From the NCBI RefSeq assembly GCF_013386765.1, contig NZ_JACARE010000010.1:1-64000 (forward strand): 64,000 bases of DNA. The letters run 5' to 3'. Source of the stretch: Pseudomonas yamanorum (lineage in GTDB: Bacteria; Pseudomonadota; Gammaproteobacteria; Pseudomonadales; Pseudomonadaceae). How positions within the stretch are numbered: the first letter of the stretch is position 1; each line of letters opens with the position of its first letter. A program made the position numbers and the translations under genes. The notes beneath the pieces are model-generated. The model was not told where the DNA came from. It made no database searches and worked only from the letters and a program-made list of their open reading frames with translations. Below are positions 53,913 through 63,345 of the stretch, in pieces.

Positions 53913-54389
53913 ATGCCCATGGATACGCAGAATCCCGGTCCACTGTTCAACCTCACCGACAAGGACCGGCAATTGCTTGGCCTGCTGCAAGCCAACGCAC
54001 GCGAGCCCACCGCGTCCTTGGCGCGCAAGCTCGGGGTCTCGCGCTCTGCGGTGCAGGAGCGCATTACCCGCCTGGAAAAGGCCGGCGTCATCACCGGCTA
54101 CAGCGTGCGCATCGACCAGGACCGGCTGCAGCAGACGGTTACCTGTTTCACCATGACCTCCTGCACCAACAAGAGCTACACCGATGTGATGACCTCGCTG
54201 CGCAAGATGGACGCGGTGCAGGCCGTGTATGCGGTCTCGGGTGAGTCCGACTTCATCATTCACCTCGCCACCGCCACCCTGAGCGAACTCAACGCCGAGC
54301 TCACCCGCATCAATATGATCAAGGGCGTGGCGCACACCGCGTCCCATATCGTGATGGAAACCAAGTTCAGCCGAAAATTGACGGTGTGA
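53913..54389 (+). CDS. Lrp/AsnC-family transcriptional regulator
   Basis: 158 aa. N-terminal HTH (LTDKDRQLLGLLQANAREPTASLARKLGVSRSAVQERITRLE would span residues 14-55) and a C-terminal RAM domain (VQAVYAVSGESDFIIHLAT) for amino-acid binding. GAGG is 8 nt before the ATG. It is 20 bp after the oxidase stop, so it is the last gene of that operon and probably its amino-acid-responsive regulator. Confidence 0.92.
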   Translation: MPMDTQNPGPLFNLTDKDRQLLGLLQANAREPTASLARKLGVSRSAVQERITRLEKAGVITGYSVRIDQDRLQQTVTCFTMTSCTNKSYTDVMTSLRKMDAVQAVYAVSGESDFIIHLATATLSELNAELTRINMIKGVAHTASHIVMETKFSRKLTV

Positions 54390-54572
54390 TCGCCAGCCTT
54401 TGGGGGACGGCGCAGACCTCAAGCAGCCTCTTCCCACGACTCCCCAAGTCATTTCTTGCAAAATAATCCGCCTCGCCTCAATATTCCAAGTAATAACTTG
54501 CTTAATTAATCCAGGCCTGACGCTTATGCCATTCGCCGGGTTCCACCGCGAACGCATTACAAGGAATCGTTG

Positions 54573-56060
54573 ATGCACACCCAAGACAGCAGTTGGGGCG
54601 AGTTGCTCCGCGGCAAGAATGCCACCCGTTCCCTCGCCCTCTCAGGTGGCATCGCGCTCTATGCCACCAACACCTACATCGCTACCACCATCCTGCCGTC
54701 GGTGGTCGCGGAAATCGGCGGCCTGGAGCTCTATGCCTGGAGCACCACACTGTACGTGGTGGCCTCGATCCTCGGTTCGGCCCTCACCTCCAAGCTCTTG
54801 CAGCACACCGGCCCACGGCGGGCATATGCCGTGGCCACGCTGGTGTTCATGGTTGGCGTGCTGATATGCGCCCTGGCGCCGAGCATGCCGGTGATGCTCG
54901 CGGGGCGCTTCATCCAGGGCCTGGGCGGCGGGGTCTTGCTGGCCTTGTGTTATTCGATGATCCAACTGGTGTTCGAAGAGCGTCTGTGGCCGCGTGCAAT
55001 GGCGCTGGTGTCAGGCATGTGGGGCGTCGCGACGCTGGTCGGGCCGGCGGTGGGTGGCGTGTTCGCCGAGATGGACGCCTGGCGTCTGGCCTTTGGCGCG
55101 ATGGTGCCGGTGAGCCTAGCGTACATGGTGCTCACCAGCCGTGCGTTGCCACCACGGGACACCACCGAGGCCGCCACCGCCCGCTTGCCGGTGCCGCAAC
55201 TGGTGCTGCTGGCCGGCGCGGTGCTGGCCGTGTGTGCGGGCAGCGTTTCGTCGCTGCCGGGCTGGAACCTGCTGGGCATCGCCACCTGTGCGGTGCTGGT
55301 GTGGCTGTTGATCCGCAAGGAATCCAAGGCCACGGTCCGTCTTTTGCCCAGGGATGCGCTGAAGTTCAGCACGCCCCTCTGCGCCCTGTATGCGACCACG
55401 TGCTTGTTGGTGATCGGCATGAGCAGCGAGATTTTCATGCCGTATTTCCTGCAGCACCTGCACGGGCAGTCACCGTTGATTGCCGGTTACATGGCGGCGC
55501 TGATGGCGGCGGGCTGGACCGTCTCGGAAATCCTCAGCTCCGGCTGGACGGGCCGTGGTCCACATCGCGCCATCGTCGCAGGGCCGCTGTTTATCGTGGC
55601 CGGACTGATCATGCTGGCCATCACCACTCCCATCGCCAGTCAGGGCGAATGGACACTTCTGGCCCCTATCTGCCTCGGGCTGTTCCTGGTGGGTTTTGGC
55701 ATCGGCCTGGGCTGGCCGCACCTGCTGACGCGCATCCTGCAGGTGGCGTCGGAGCAGGACAAGGACACGGCGGCTTCGTCGATCACCACCCTGCAACTGT
55801 TCGCCATGGCCATGGGCGCGGCACTGGCGGGGGTGATCTCGAACATGGCGGGCATCAATGATGTGGCGAGCAATACCGGGGTCGCCAACGCGGCACGCTG
55901 GCTGTTCGCGCTGTTTACCCTGGCCCCGGTGTTGGCCCTGGTGATGGCGCCGCGGGCCACACGGACGAAGGCGATCGACGGCGCACACCTGGATCTTGGT
56001 ATTGCCCAACCCGCCCCCATAACTACCGCTGTATCCAACAACGGGAAGCACAGACCATGA
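54573..56060 (+). CDS. MFS transporter, DHA2-like (14 TM)
   Basis: 495 aa with about 14 hydrophobic segments. [22 protein letters not shown] opens TM1-2, and [20 protein letters not shown] is a typical TM4 region. AAGGA lies 7 nt before the ATG at 54573. It is probably a drug or metabolite exporter. Its last codons overlap the msrA start by 4 nt (ATGA), so the two proteins are translationally coupled, an unusual pairing of efflux with methionine-sulfoxide repair. Confidence 0.87.
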   Translation: MHTQDSSWGELLRGKNATRSLALSGGIALYATNTYIATTILPSVVAEIGGLELYAWSTTLYVVASILGSALTSKLLQHTGPRRAYAVATLVFMVGVLICALAPSMPVMLAGRFIQGLGGGVLLALCYSMIQLVFEERLWPRAMALVSGMWGVATLVGPAVGGVFAEMDAWRLAFGAMVPVSLAYMVLTSRALPPRDTTEAATARLPVPQLVLLAGAVLAVCAGSVSSLPGWNLLGIATCAVLVWLLIRKESKATVRLLPRDALKFSTPLCALYATTCLLVIGMSSEIFMPYFLQHLHGQSPLIAGYMAALMAAGWTVSEILSSGWTGRGPHRAIVAGPLFIVAGLIMLAITTPIASQGEWTLLAPICLGLFLVGFGIGLGWPHLLTRILQVASEQDKDTAASSITTLQLFAMAMGAALAGVISNMAGINDVASNTGVANAARWLFALFTLAPVLALVMAPRATRTKAIDGAHLDLGIAQPAPITTAVSNNGKHRP

Positions 56061-56563
56061 CCAACCCGACCGAAACCGCCCTCCTCGCCGGCGGCTGCTT
56101 CTGGGGCATGCAAGACCTGTTGCGCCGCTACCCCGGCGTGCTGCACACGCGGGTCGGCTACACCGGTGGTGATGTACCGAATGCCACTTACCGTAACCAT
56201 GGCAACCATGCCGAAGCCATCGAAATTGTCTTTGACCCGGCGGTGATCACTTACCGGCAGATCCTCGAGTTCTTTTTCCAGATTCACGACCCGAGCACGC
56301 CCAACCGCCAGGGCAATGACCTTGGGCCCAGCTATCGTTCGGCGATTTATTACCTGAGCGAACAGCAACGTGATGTGGCCGAAGACACTGCGGCGGATGT
56401 GGATGCGTCAAAGCTGTGGCCAGGCCGTGTGGTGACCGAGATCGAACCGGCGGGGCCGTTCTGGGAAGCAGAGCCGGAGCATCAGGATTACCTGGAGCGG
56501 ATTCCCAACGGTTACACCTGCCACTTCATCCGGCCGAACTGGAAGCTGCCAAAACGCGGTTAA
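56057..56563 (+). CDS. msrA: Peptide-methionine (S)-S-oxide reductase MsrA
   Basis: 168 aa. The catalytic Cys14 sits in GGCFWGM near the start, followed by TRVGYTGG and EAIEIVFDP. The active-site Glu and Tyr regions ([26 protein letters not shown]) are present. It reduces (S)-methionine sulfoxide in proteins in the cytosol. Length is at the short end for MsrA because there is no N-terminal extension. It overlaps the upstream MFS gene by 4 nt. Pseudomonads usually carry another MsrA elsewhere, so this may be an accessory copy (inference). Confidence 0.92.
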   Translation: MTNPTETALLAGGCFWGMQDLLRRYPGVLHTRVGYTGGDVPNATYRNHGNHAEAIEIVFDPAVITYRQILEFFFQIHDPSTPNRQGNDLGPSYRSAIYYLSEQQRDVAEDTAADVDASKLWPGRVVTEIEPAGPFWEAEPEHQDYLERIPNGYTCHFIRPNWKLPKRG

Positions 56564-56566
56564 CAG

Positions 56567-56655
56567 TGTGGGAGCGGGCTTGCCCGCGAATGCGGTGGGT
56601 CAGTAAAAAATTTGCTGACTGACACACCGCTTTCGCGGGCAAGCCCGCTCCCACA
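56567..56655. repeat. REP/REPIN inverted repeat
   Basis: Arms are tgtgggagcgggcttgcccg at 56567 and gcgggcaagcccgctcccaca ending 56655, with an inner gtcagtaaa...tgactgac stem. It lies 4 bp after the msrA stop and 9 bp before the stop of the facing cytochrome gene. Confidence 0.85.
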
Positions 56656-56663
56656 CTTTCCGA

Positions 56664-58007
56664 TCAGCGCATCTGCAGAATGATCGGGCTGCTGCTCGCA
56701 GGGCCCGTATGCTCGCGCAACTTGCCCACCGCCTTCGCATCCACCGCGCCCCCCTGATTGCCCCAGGTGCCGCGCACAAACGTCAGCACTTCAGCAATCT
56801 CCTGGTCCGACAACTGCTCCCTGAACGCCGGCATGCGATAAGCGTCCGCCACATTGGCGGCCACCACGCGCTGTGAGCCATTCAAGGTAATGTTGATCGC
56901 CGAAGCAGTCTCCTTGGCCAACGCTGAGGTAGCACCCGCCAGCGGCGGCATCCAGTCCGGTTGCCCTTTGCCTTCCAGCCCGTGGCACGAGGCGCAGCGG
57001 GTCACATAGGTATGGGCGCCCGGCGCCTCCAGGCGTTCTGCAGCCGACACCGCCTGATACTGCCAGGCCGGCCCATCACGCTCCTTGTCCCCCGGCAACG
57101 ACCGGAGATACCGCGCAATCGCCGCCAGGTCATCGTCGCTCATGAACTGCGTGGAGTTGTTGAACGCCTCGGTCATCGAGCCATAAACCACCGCATGTTT
57201 ATTGCGACCGGTCTTCAGGAACTGCACCACTTCCGGCTCGCTCCAGCGCCCCAGGCCGGTGTTGGGATCGTCCCGCAGGCTCGGCGCGTACCAGCCATCC
57301 AGCAAGGCCCCGGCGAGGAACGGCTTGCCGCCTTCATCCAGCGCCTTCTCGTTAAAGGCCAGGCCCCGTGGCGTGTGGCAACTGCCGCAATGCCCCGGCC
57401 CCTGCACGATGTAGGCGCCACGGTTCCACAGCTCATCCTTGCCAGCCTTGGCTACATACGGCTTGCCATCGGTAAACACGCCATTCCACAGCGCGATCGG
57501 CCAACGCATATTCAAGGGCCACGGGATCGAGCTCTTGATATTCGCCTGCCGCACCGGCGCCACGCCCTTCATGAAGAACGCGTACAAGGCACGCACATCA
57601 TCGTCGCTGAGCTTGGCGTAGGACGGATACGGCATCGCCGGATACAGCCGGCGTCCACCCGGCGCGACGCCGTGGCGCACTGCACGGTCGAAGTCGGCGA
57701 GGCTGTAGGTGCCGATGCCGGTTTCCGGGTCCGGCGTGACGTTGGTGGCGTGGATCGCCCCCAGCGGCGTGGCCATCTCCAGGCCTCCGGCAAAGGGCGC
57801 GCCGTTGGGCACGCTGTGGCAGGCCACACAGTCACTGACCCGGGCGACATACTCGCCTCGGGCGACCAGCGCCGGCTCTGTGGCAACGGGCTCGCTCGCC
57901 AGCGGCGACGCAGGCTCGCGGGTGACATACCAGGCCAGCAGGCCTGCGGCGACCAGGCACAGCAGCGCCAGCCAGCCAACGGTTCTTGCGAATCGGCGGT
58001 TGTTCAT
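56664..58007 (-). CDS. Membrane-anchored three-haem cytochrome c
   Basis: 447 aa. An N-terminal anchor (GWLALLCLVAAGLLAWYV, residues 11-28) is followed by three C-x-x-C-H haem sites: CVACH (60-64), CGSCH and CASCH. The layout matches AdhB/gluconate-dehydrogenase-type electron-transfer subunits facing the periplasm. It is 17 bp after the molybdenum subunit gene and should pass electrons from that enzyme to the quinone pool or oxidases. Confidence 0.92.
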   Translation of the reverse strand: MNNRRFARTVGWLALLCLVAAGLLAWYVTREPASPLASEPVATEPALVARGEYVARVSDCVACHSVPNGAPFAGGLEMATPLGAIHATNVTPDPETGIGTYSLADFDRAVRHGVAPGGRRLYPAMPYPSYAKLSDDDVRALYAFFMKGVAPVRQANIKSSIPWPLNMRWPIALWNGVFTDGKPYVAKAGKDELWNRGAYIVQGPGHCGSCHTPRGLAFNEKALDEGGKPFLAGALLDGWYAPSLRDDPNTGLGRWSEPEVVQFLKTGRNKHAVVYGSMTEAFNNSTQFMSDDDLAAIARYLRSLPGDKERDGPAWQYQAVSAAERLEAPGAHTYVTRCASCHGLEGKGQPDWMPPLAGATSALAKETASAINITLNGSQRVVAANVADAYRMPAFREQLSDQEIAEVLTFVRGTWGNQGGAVDAKAVGKLREHTGPASSSPIILQMR

Positions 58008-58024
58008 AAGTGCTCAGGCCCCGG

Positions 58025-60277
58025 TCAGGTGAAGGAATGGCGGCTTAACGGCATGCTGCGCACGCGCTGCCCCGTCAACGCCGCTACGGCGTTGGCCACG
58101 GCGGGCGCTACGGCGGGCAACGGCGGTTCGCCAATGCCGCCCATTTTTTCCCCGCTCTCGATCACGCGCACATGCACCCGCGCCATCCGCGAAGGCGGCA
58201 GCACCGGGTACAAATCGTAGTTACGCGCCCGAGGCAAGCCGTCCACATACACCGCTTCCTCCAACAGCACCTGAGACAAGCCCAGCGACACCGCCCCATT
58301 CACCTGCGCCTCGACGATCGCCGGGTTGACGATGCTGCCCGGGTCGATCGCCTGCCAGATGTCATGCACCTTGACCTGCCCGTTCTCGATCGACACCTCG
58401 GCAATCACCGCCGTCTGCGTGCCGAACGGCGAGGCCATCGCCACCCCACGCGCGCGCTTGCTGCCGTCTTCGGCGACAAACGGGCCGCGCTTCCAGCCAC
58501 CCGACAACTCACCCACCGCCTTCAGCAGTGTGGTCAGCCGCTGGTTATCCCGCAGCAGATGCAGGCGCAACTCGAACGGGTCTTTGCCGCCCTTGTCCGC
58601 CAGTTCATCCAGGAACGACTCGTAGAAAAAGTCATTCAGCGAGTTACCCACTGAACGCCAATAGCCCAGCATCACCGGGCCCTTCACATAGATCTGCGCG
58701 ATGCGCTTGTTGGGAATCGCATAGGACTTCCCGGACAACCCCTCCAGCGCCGTCGGGTCAATCTTCTCGCCCTGTTTGCCCGACAAGGCCTCGGTCGGCC
58801 CCTCGGTGGCACTCACCGCCTCAATCGCCACCGGCCAGCCCTCAGCGTCCAGCGCCCCACGGAAATTCACCGCCGCCACCGGGCGCAGCACGTCCCGCAG
58901 GAATTCTTCTTCACGGCTCCAGATCATCTTCACCGGGCGCCCGACCGCCTTGGCCAACTCAATGGCCTGCGGGTAAGGGCTGGCCGAGTCATACAGGAAA
59001 TGCCGGCCGAAAAACCCGCCCAGCAGCGGCGAATGCAGGGTAATCCGCTCCGGGGCCAGGCCGGTGCGCTTGGCGATATCGGCCAGGAACATATCCTGTG
59101 CCTGGTTCGGCAACCAGATCTCCAGCGAACCATCAGCATTGAAGCTCGCCAGCGCCGAAGGCGGCTCCAGCTGCGCATGGTGCAGATACTGGTTGTGGTA
59201 CGTGGCCTCGACCTTGGTCTTGGCATTGGCCAGCGTGCCGGCCACATCGCCCTCGTTCTCATCATCCCGCGCCGGGCCGGTTTCCGCGGCGAGGCGCTTG
59301 AAGTGTTCGTCGCTGGAAAAATCCTTCGGCATCCCGCGCAGCTTCGAATCAGCCGTGGGCTCCAGCCAGTCGACCTGAATCGACTCCACCGCACGCTTGG
59401 CATGCCACCAATGCTCAGCCACCACCGCCACCGCACCGGGCAGGCGATGCACCGAGTGCACCCCCGGCATGGCCTTGACCTGGTCCTCGTTGCGCAGGCT
59501 ACCCACCGTCATGCCCAACCGGGGCGCATGCTGCACCGCCGCGTGGAGCATGCCGTCCACCTTCATATCAATGCTGTACAGCGCCTTGCCGGTGGACTTG
59601 TCATACGCATCCAGACGCTTCACCGGCTTGCCGATCCAGCGGAACTGGCTTGGGTCGCGCAGCTTCACGCTGGCCACGTCCGGCACCGGCAGGTCCATCG
59701 CCCGCCCGGCCAGCTCGCCATACGTGAGGGACCGCCCGGAGGCCGCGTGCACCACCTTGCCCGGCTCGGTCGACAACTCACCCACCGGCACTTTCAACGC
59801 CTGCGCCCCGGCCTCCAGCAACATCGCCCGGGCCAGCGCTCCCAACCGGCGCATGGTCGGGTAACTCATGCGCACCGACATACTGCCGCCGGTGATACGC
59901 ATGCCATTCTCCATCACCACAAAGGCTTCGCCGGGCGGCGCGCACTCAACCAGGAACGTGGCCGGGTCGGCGTCCAACTCCTCGCCGACAATCTGCGCCA
60001 TCGCCGTGAACGTGCCCTGGCCGCCTTCGATAAACGGGCTGAGCAGGCGAATGGTGTTGTCGGGACGGATCTCCAGAAAGGCCGGCACCTGCGTACCGCG
60101 CTCGCCGGCGGCGGCAGCAGTGGCCGCCTGCACGCGGCCAGAGCCCAGGGGCAGGCCAAAGCCGATCACCAGCGCGCCCACGGCGGTGCTGGCCAGGAAA
60201 CGACGGCGCGACAGGTTGACCGGTTCAGTCAAGCCCGCGACCAAGGGCAGAGCAGTGGGATCGATGCGAACGTTCAT
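58025..60277 (-). CDS. Molybdenum hydroxylase large subunit (IorB/aldehyde-oxidase type)
   Basis: 750 aa. A Tat signal (LSRRRFLAST, residues 22-31) precedes a molybdopterin-cytosine-dinucleotide binding chain of the IorB class (EGGQGTFTAMAQIVGEEL, LGGFFGRHFLYD, VMLGYWRSVGNSLNDFF). The catalytic Glu of the xanthine-oxidase family is seen at about residue 717 in GGIGEPPLPA. Folded export with the 2Fe-2S subunit to the periplasm is expected. Likely substrates are aldehydes or N-heterocycles. It overlaps the small-subunit gene by one base. Confidence 0.9.
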   Translation of the reverse strand: MNVRIDPTALPLVAGLTEPVNLSRRRFLASTAVGALVIGFGLPLGSGRVQAATAAAAGERGTQVPAFLEIRPDNTIRLLSPFIEGGQGTFTAMAQIVGEELDADPATFLVECAPPGEAFVVMENGMRITGGSMSVRMSYPTMRRLGALARAMLLEAGAQALKVPVGELSTEPGKVVHAASGRSLTYGELAGRAMDLPVPDVASVKLRDPSQFRWIGKPVKRLDAYDKSTGKALYSIDMKVDGMLHAAVQHAPRLGMTVGSLRNEDQVKAMPGVHSVHRLPGAVAVVAEHWWHAKRAVESIQVDWLEPTADSKLRGMPKDFSSDEHFKRLAAETGPARDDENEGDVAGTLANAKTKVEATYHNQYLHHAQLEPPSALASFNADGSLEIWLPNQAQDMFLADIAKRTGLAPERITLHSPLLGGFFGRHFLYDSASPYPQAIELAKAVGRPVKMIWSREEEFLRDVLRPVAAVNFRGALDAEGWPVAIEAVSATEGPTEALSGKQGEKIDPTALEGLSGKSYAIPNKRIAQIYVKGPVMLGYWRSVGNSLNDFFYESFLDELADKGGKDPFELRLHLLRDNQRLTTLLKAVGELSGGWKRGPFVAEDGSKRARGVAMASPFGTQTAVIAEVSIENGQVKVHDIWQAIDPGSIVNPAIVEAQVNGAVSLGLSQVLLEEAVYVDGLPRARNYDLYPVLPPSRMARVHVRVIESGEKMGGIGEPPLPAVAPAVANAVAALTGQRVRSMPLSRHSFT

Positions 60278-60732
60278 CAGGCCTCTCCCTTCTGCGCAAG
60301 GTCATGCACTGCCGCATGAATGGCGTTGTAGGTGCCGCAACGGCAGAGATTGACCATCGCGGCCTCAATCTGCGCATCACTCGGCTTGGGGGTGTGCTTG
60401 AGCAGCGCCGTGGCTGCCATCACCTGGCCGGACTGGCAATAGCCGCACTGGGCGACCTGGTACTCGACCCAGGTGGCGACGACTCGCTTGCCCACATCAT
60501 CCGACTCGATGGCCTCGATGGTGGTGATCTCCCGGCCAACCACGCCGGAGACGGGCGTGACGCAGGAACGCACCACGTTGCCGTCCACAAGCACGGAACA
60601 CGCACCGCACTGCGCCAGGCCGCAGCCGTATTTGGTGCCGGTCATGCCCAGGTTGTCGCGGATGACCCAGAGCAGAGGCGTGTCGGGTTCGGCGTCGACT
60701 TGGTGGGTCTGCTGGTTAATTCGTAATTCCAT
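60277..60732 (-). CDS. 2Fe-2S subunit of molybdenum hydroxylase (IorA type)
   Basis: 151 aa. The plant-ferredoxin-type cluster cysteines are Cys37, 42, 45 and 57 (CGLAQCGAC, then C). The second cluster uses Cys96/99 (QCGYC) and Cys130/132 (LCRC). It lacks its own export signal and should travel with the Tat-tagged large subunit. It is the first gene of the three-gene oxidase operon, and its stop shares a base with the next start. Confidence 0.93.
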   Translation of the reverse strand: MELRINQQTHQVDAEPDTPLLWVIRDNLGMTGTKYGCGLAQCGACSVLVDGNVVRSCVTPVSGVVGREITTIEAIESDDVGKRVVATWVEYQVAQCGYCQSGQVMAATALLKHTPKPSDAQIEAAMVNLCRCGTYNAIHAAVHDLAQKGEA

Positions 60733-60867
60733 GGCTCACCCGCTGATCATCGGTTGGTTTTGCATTTTTTTTAGTGTTTCAGGCGGCAAGGCCGGGCTTC
60801 GCCGCTGGGCATCGTTGGCCCGTTTGGTTCGAACGCACGTAGTTTGAGTAGTGTAGAGGGATCCTCG

Positions 60868-60891
60868 GTTGACTCTAGACCGTCGGTCAAC
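60868..60891. promoter_or_regulatory. Inverted repeat upstream of the molybdenum hydroxylase operon
   Basis: GTTGAC (60868-60873) and GTCAAC (60886-60891) form a perfect 6-bp inverted repeat with 12-nt spacing, about 136 bp before the 2Fe-2S subunit start. No gene occupies 60733-60987. It may be an operator or activator site. Chance occurrence is possible. Confidence 0.35.
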
Positions 60892-60987
60892 GGGTTGCTA
60901 TGCGGGGAAGGAAAGGTCGGAGGATTAGGCAAGTATTCGACAGGATTGCACCACAAAGGCGGAATTGGCCTGCGTCACCTGTCACCC

Positions 60988-61881
60988 TCACGCCGGGTGG
61001 TGTTCCACCAGGAAGTCGATAAATGCCCTGACTCGCGCGGGCATCGACGCACCGCCGACGAACACCGCGTGAATCGGCTCCGCGTCTCCGGGGTTGTACG
61101 CCTCAAGCAGCGGCACCAGATGACCGTGTTCCAGGTCGTCTGCCACGCTGAACGCGCCAATGCGTGCAATGCCCGCGCCCAGCCTGGCGAACTGGGAAAG
61201 CGCCTCGCCACTGTTGCCCTCGATCGTACCGGCCACTTTCAGCGAAAAATCGCGCCCATCCAGGCGAAACGGCCAATCAGGTGTTGCCCGGCGGAAGTTG
61301 AAACGCAGGCAGTTGTGGTTGAGTAAATCCTGCGGCACACGCGGCGTGCCGTGGCGCGCCAGGTAGTCCGGGGAAGCGACGATGACCTGCCCGGTGGAAC
61401 CGATATGGCGCGCGGTCAAGGGACTGTCGGCCAACGGGCCAAAGCGAATCGCCACGTCCGCTTGCCCGCCCAGGATATCCACCACCTCATCCCCCAGCCG
61501 CAAATCAACCACGATGGCGGGATAACGTGCGCTGAACGCGGCAATCAGCGGCACGATCAACAGCCGCCCGTGTGCAAGCGCGGCGCTGACCCTCAACCGC
61601 CCCCGTGGCGCGCCCTGGTCGGTAATCGCGTCCTCGACTTCCGCCATGTCCGCCAGGATCCGCCGTGCGCCGCGCAGGTACGCCTCGCCTTCGGCGGTTA
61701 GCGTGATCGCGCGAGTGGTGCGAAGCAGCAGGCGGGTGCCTATTCGCCGCTCGGTGCGGGTGATGATCCGGCTGATGGAAGACGGCGTAAGGCCCAGGAC
61801 CCGAGCCGCACCCGACAGGCTGCCCTGCTCCGCCACCCTGGCGAACACCTCCATCTCCCCCGAACGCCCGCCTATGTCCAT
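60988..61881 (-). CDS. LysR-family transcriptional regulator
   Basis: 297 aa. HTH in MEVFARVAEQGSLSGAARVLGLTPSSISRIITRTE, effector domain with GRLRVSAALAHGRLLIVPLI and DVAIRFGPLADSPLTARHIG, the CrgA-like subgroup. GGAG lies 7 nt before the ATG at 61881, so a longer frame is rejected. It faces away from an MFS gene 94 bp upstream and lies upstream of the molybdenum hydroxylase operon on the same strand. The MFS gene is the more likely target. Confidence 0.88.
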   Translation of the reverse strand: MDIGGRSGEMEVFARVAEQGSLSGAARVLGLTPSSISRIITRTERRIGTRLLLRTTRAITLTAEGEAYLRGARRILADMAEVEDAITDQGAPRGRLRVSAALAHGRLLIVPLIAAFSARYPAIVVDLRLGDEVVDILGGQADVAIRFGPLADSPLTARHIGSTGQVIVASPDYLARHGTPRVPQDLLNHNCLRFNFRRATPDWPFRLDGRDFSLKVAGTIEGNSGEALSQFARLGAGIARIGAFSVADDLEHGHLVPLLEAYNPGDAEPIHAVFVGGASMPARVRAFIDFLVEHHPA

Positions 61882-61975
61882 TTGTGCACTCCACGCAAAG
61901 CTGTAGTTCCCTGCCAATGGCTACTGCTGGAAAAGGCGTGATTGTAGCATTTGACACAAAGATGAGGAGTCACCC

Positions 61976-63160
61976 ATGCGTATCAACCCACCCCTTGTAG
62001 CACTGTCCATCGGCGCCTTCGGTATTGGGGTCACCGAGTTTGCCCCCATGGGCATGTTGCCCGGTATCGCCGCCGACCTCGGCGTCTCGATTCCTGCGGC
62101 CGGGCTGCTGGTCAGCGCCTATGCCATGGGCGTGCTGATCGGCGCCCCGATCATGACCCTCGCTACGGCCAGGGTTGCACGCCGCTATCTGCTGGTCGGC
62201 CTGATGGCCATCTTCACCCTGGGCAATCTGCTGTCCGCCCTGGCCACTGATTACCAGACCTTGATGGTCGCAAGGCTGGTGACATCGCTGAATCACGGTG
62301 CATTCTTCGGCATCGGCTCGATCGTGGCCGCCAGTGTGGTAGCACCGGACAAACGCGCGGGGGCCGTTGCCGCAATGTTTCTCGGGCTGACCCTGGCGAC
62401 CATTGGCGGCGTGCCGCTGGCTACCTGGTTTGGCGAGAACTTCGGTTGGCGCACGGCGTTCTGGGGCATCAGCGGGCTCGGTGCATTCGTGATGGTTGCC
62501 TTGTGGTGGGCGCTGCCGAATACGCCAGCCCCCAAAGGTGGAAGCCTGATGGCCGAAATCCGCGTACTGGGCCGCGGGCCCGTACTGGCAGCGCTGGCGT
62601 TGACCGTGGTGGGGTCCAGCGCCATGTTCACGGTGTTCACCTATATCGCCCCGATCCTGCGGGATGTCACCCATGCCTCCACCAACTTCGTCACCGGGAT
62701 GCTCGTGCTTTTCGGGATCGGCTTGACCCTGGGTAACGTTTGGGGCGGCAGGTCTGCCGACCGTTCGGTGGACCGCACCTTGATCACCTCGCTCGTGGTG
62801 CTGATCGCCGTGCTGCTGGCGTTCTCTGTACTCATGCAATGGCCGCTGCCGGCCGCCTTGTCGATCCTGCTGTGGGGGACCGCCAGTTTTGCGTTGGTGC
62901 CGCCCTTGCAGATGCGCGTGATGGAAGCCGCCAAAGATGCGCCCAACCTGGCCTCCGCAATGAACATCGGTGCGTTCAATTTCGGTAATGCCATTGGCGC
63001 GGCGCTGGGCGGAGCGGTGATCAATGCCGGGCTGGGCTACCCGGCCATTTCGCTGGCCGGCGCGATAATGGCGGCCCTGGGTTTGCTGATGGTACTGGGC
63101 CTCGGTTGGCGCTCTCGGCGGATGGGTTCACGCACCTGCAGGGAGCCGGCGCAAGCATGA
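61976..63160 (+). CDS. MFS transporter, DHA1 12-TM family (YdhP/AraJ-like)
   Basis: 394 aa, 12 hydrophobic segments. Opening LSIGAFGIGVTEFAPMGMLPG is the signature of the arabinose-efflux/YdhP-type group, and ATARVARRYLLVG is the motif A region. It is probably an exporter in the inner membrane. It is divergent from the LysR gene at 60988-61881 and is followed by a good terminator. Confidence 0.88.
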   Translation: MRINPPLVALSIGAFGIGVTEFAPMGMLPGIAADLGVSIPAAGLLVSAYAMGVLIGAPIMTLATARVARRYLLVGLMAIFTLGNLLSALATDYQTLMVARLVTSLNHGAFFGIGSIVAASVVAPDKRAGAVAAMFLGLTLATIGGVPLATWFGENFGWRTAFWGISGLGAFVMVALWWALPNTPAPKGGSLMAEIRVLGRGPVLAALALTVVGSSAMFTVFTYIAPILRDVTHASTNFVTGMLVLFGIGLTLGNVWGGRSADRSVDRTLITSLVVLIAVLLAFSVLMQWPLPAALSILLWGTASFALVPPLQMRVMEAAKDAPNLASAMNIGAFNFGNAIGAALGGAVINAGLGYPAISLAGAIMAALGLLMVLGLGWRSRRMGSRTCREPAQA

Positions 63161-63203
63161 CGAACATGGCGCCTCGATTGCGCCGATAAGTATCCCACCT
63201 CTG

Positions 63204-63229
63204 AAAAGCCCCGAATGTCGGGGCTTTTT
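63204..63229 (+). terminator. Rho-independent terminator after MFS gene
   Basis: A hairpin aaaagcccc-gaatgt-cggggcttttt with a T-run, 43 bp after the MFS stop. The A-tract before it would also serve the opposite strand. Confidence 0.88.
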
Positions 63230-63272
63230 GCATTTCCGCGAGCAGCACTCATCACAATAATAATTTCTCCCT

Positions 63273-63297
63273 AGTGACTTTCATTATGAAATCCACT
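63273..63297. promoter_or_regulatory. Imperfect 25-bp palindrome upstream of hxlR-type gene
   Basis: The arms AGTGACTTTCAT and ATGAAATCCACT flank a central T at 63285. Ten of the twelve positions pair. It lies 49 bp before the HxlR-type start and just upstream of a second, perfect palindrome. Confidence 0.6.
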
Positions 63298-63301
63298 GTG
63301 C

Positions 63302-63321
63302 AATATTACTCTCGTAATATT
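63302..63321. promoter_or_regulatory. Perfect palindrome AATATTAC-TCTC-GTAATATT (HxlR operator candidate)
   Basis: 8-bp perfect arms with a 4-nt spacer, 25 bp before the HxlR-type start codon, overlapping where the promoter should be. HxlR proteins bind AT-rich inverted repeats and commonly autoregulate. Confidence 0.7.
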
Positions 63322-63345
63322 TAGCAACAGATCCCGGAGAGCCTC

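Noticed and set aside
59000..60319. 439-aa plus-strand frame opposite the molybdenum hydroxylase
   Set aside because: Shadow frame. The minus-strand gene has intact cofactor motifs.
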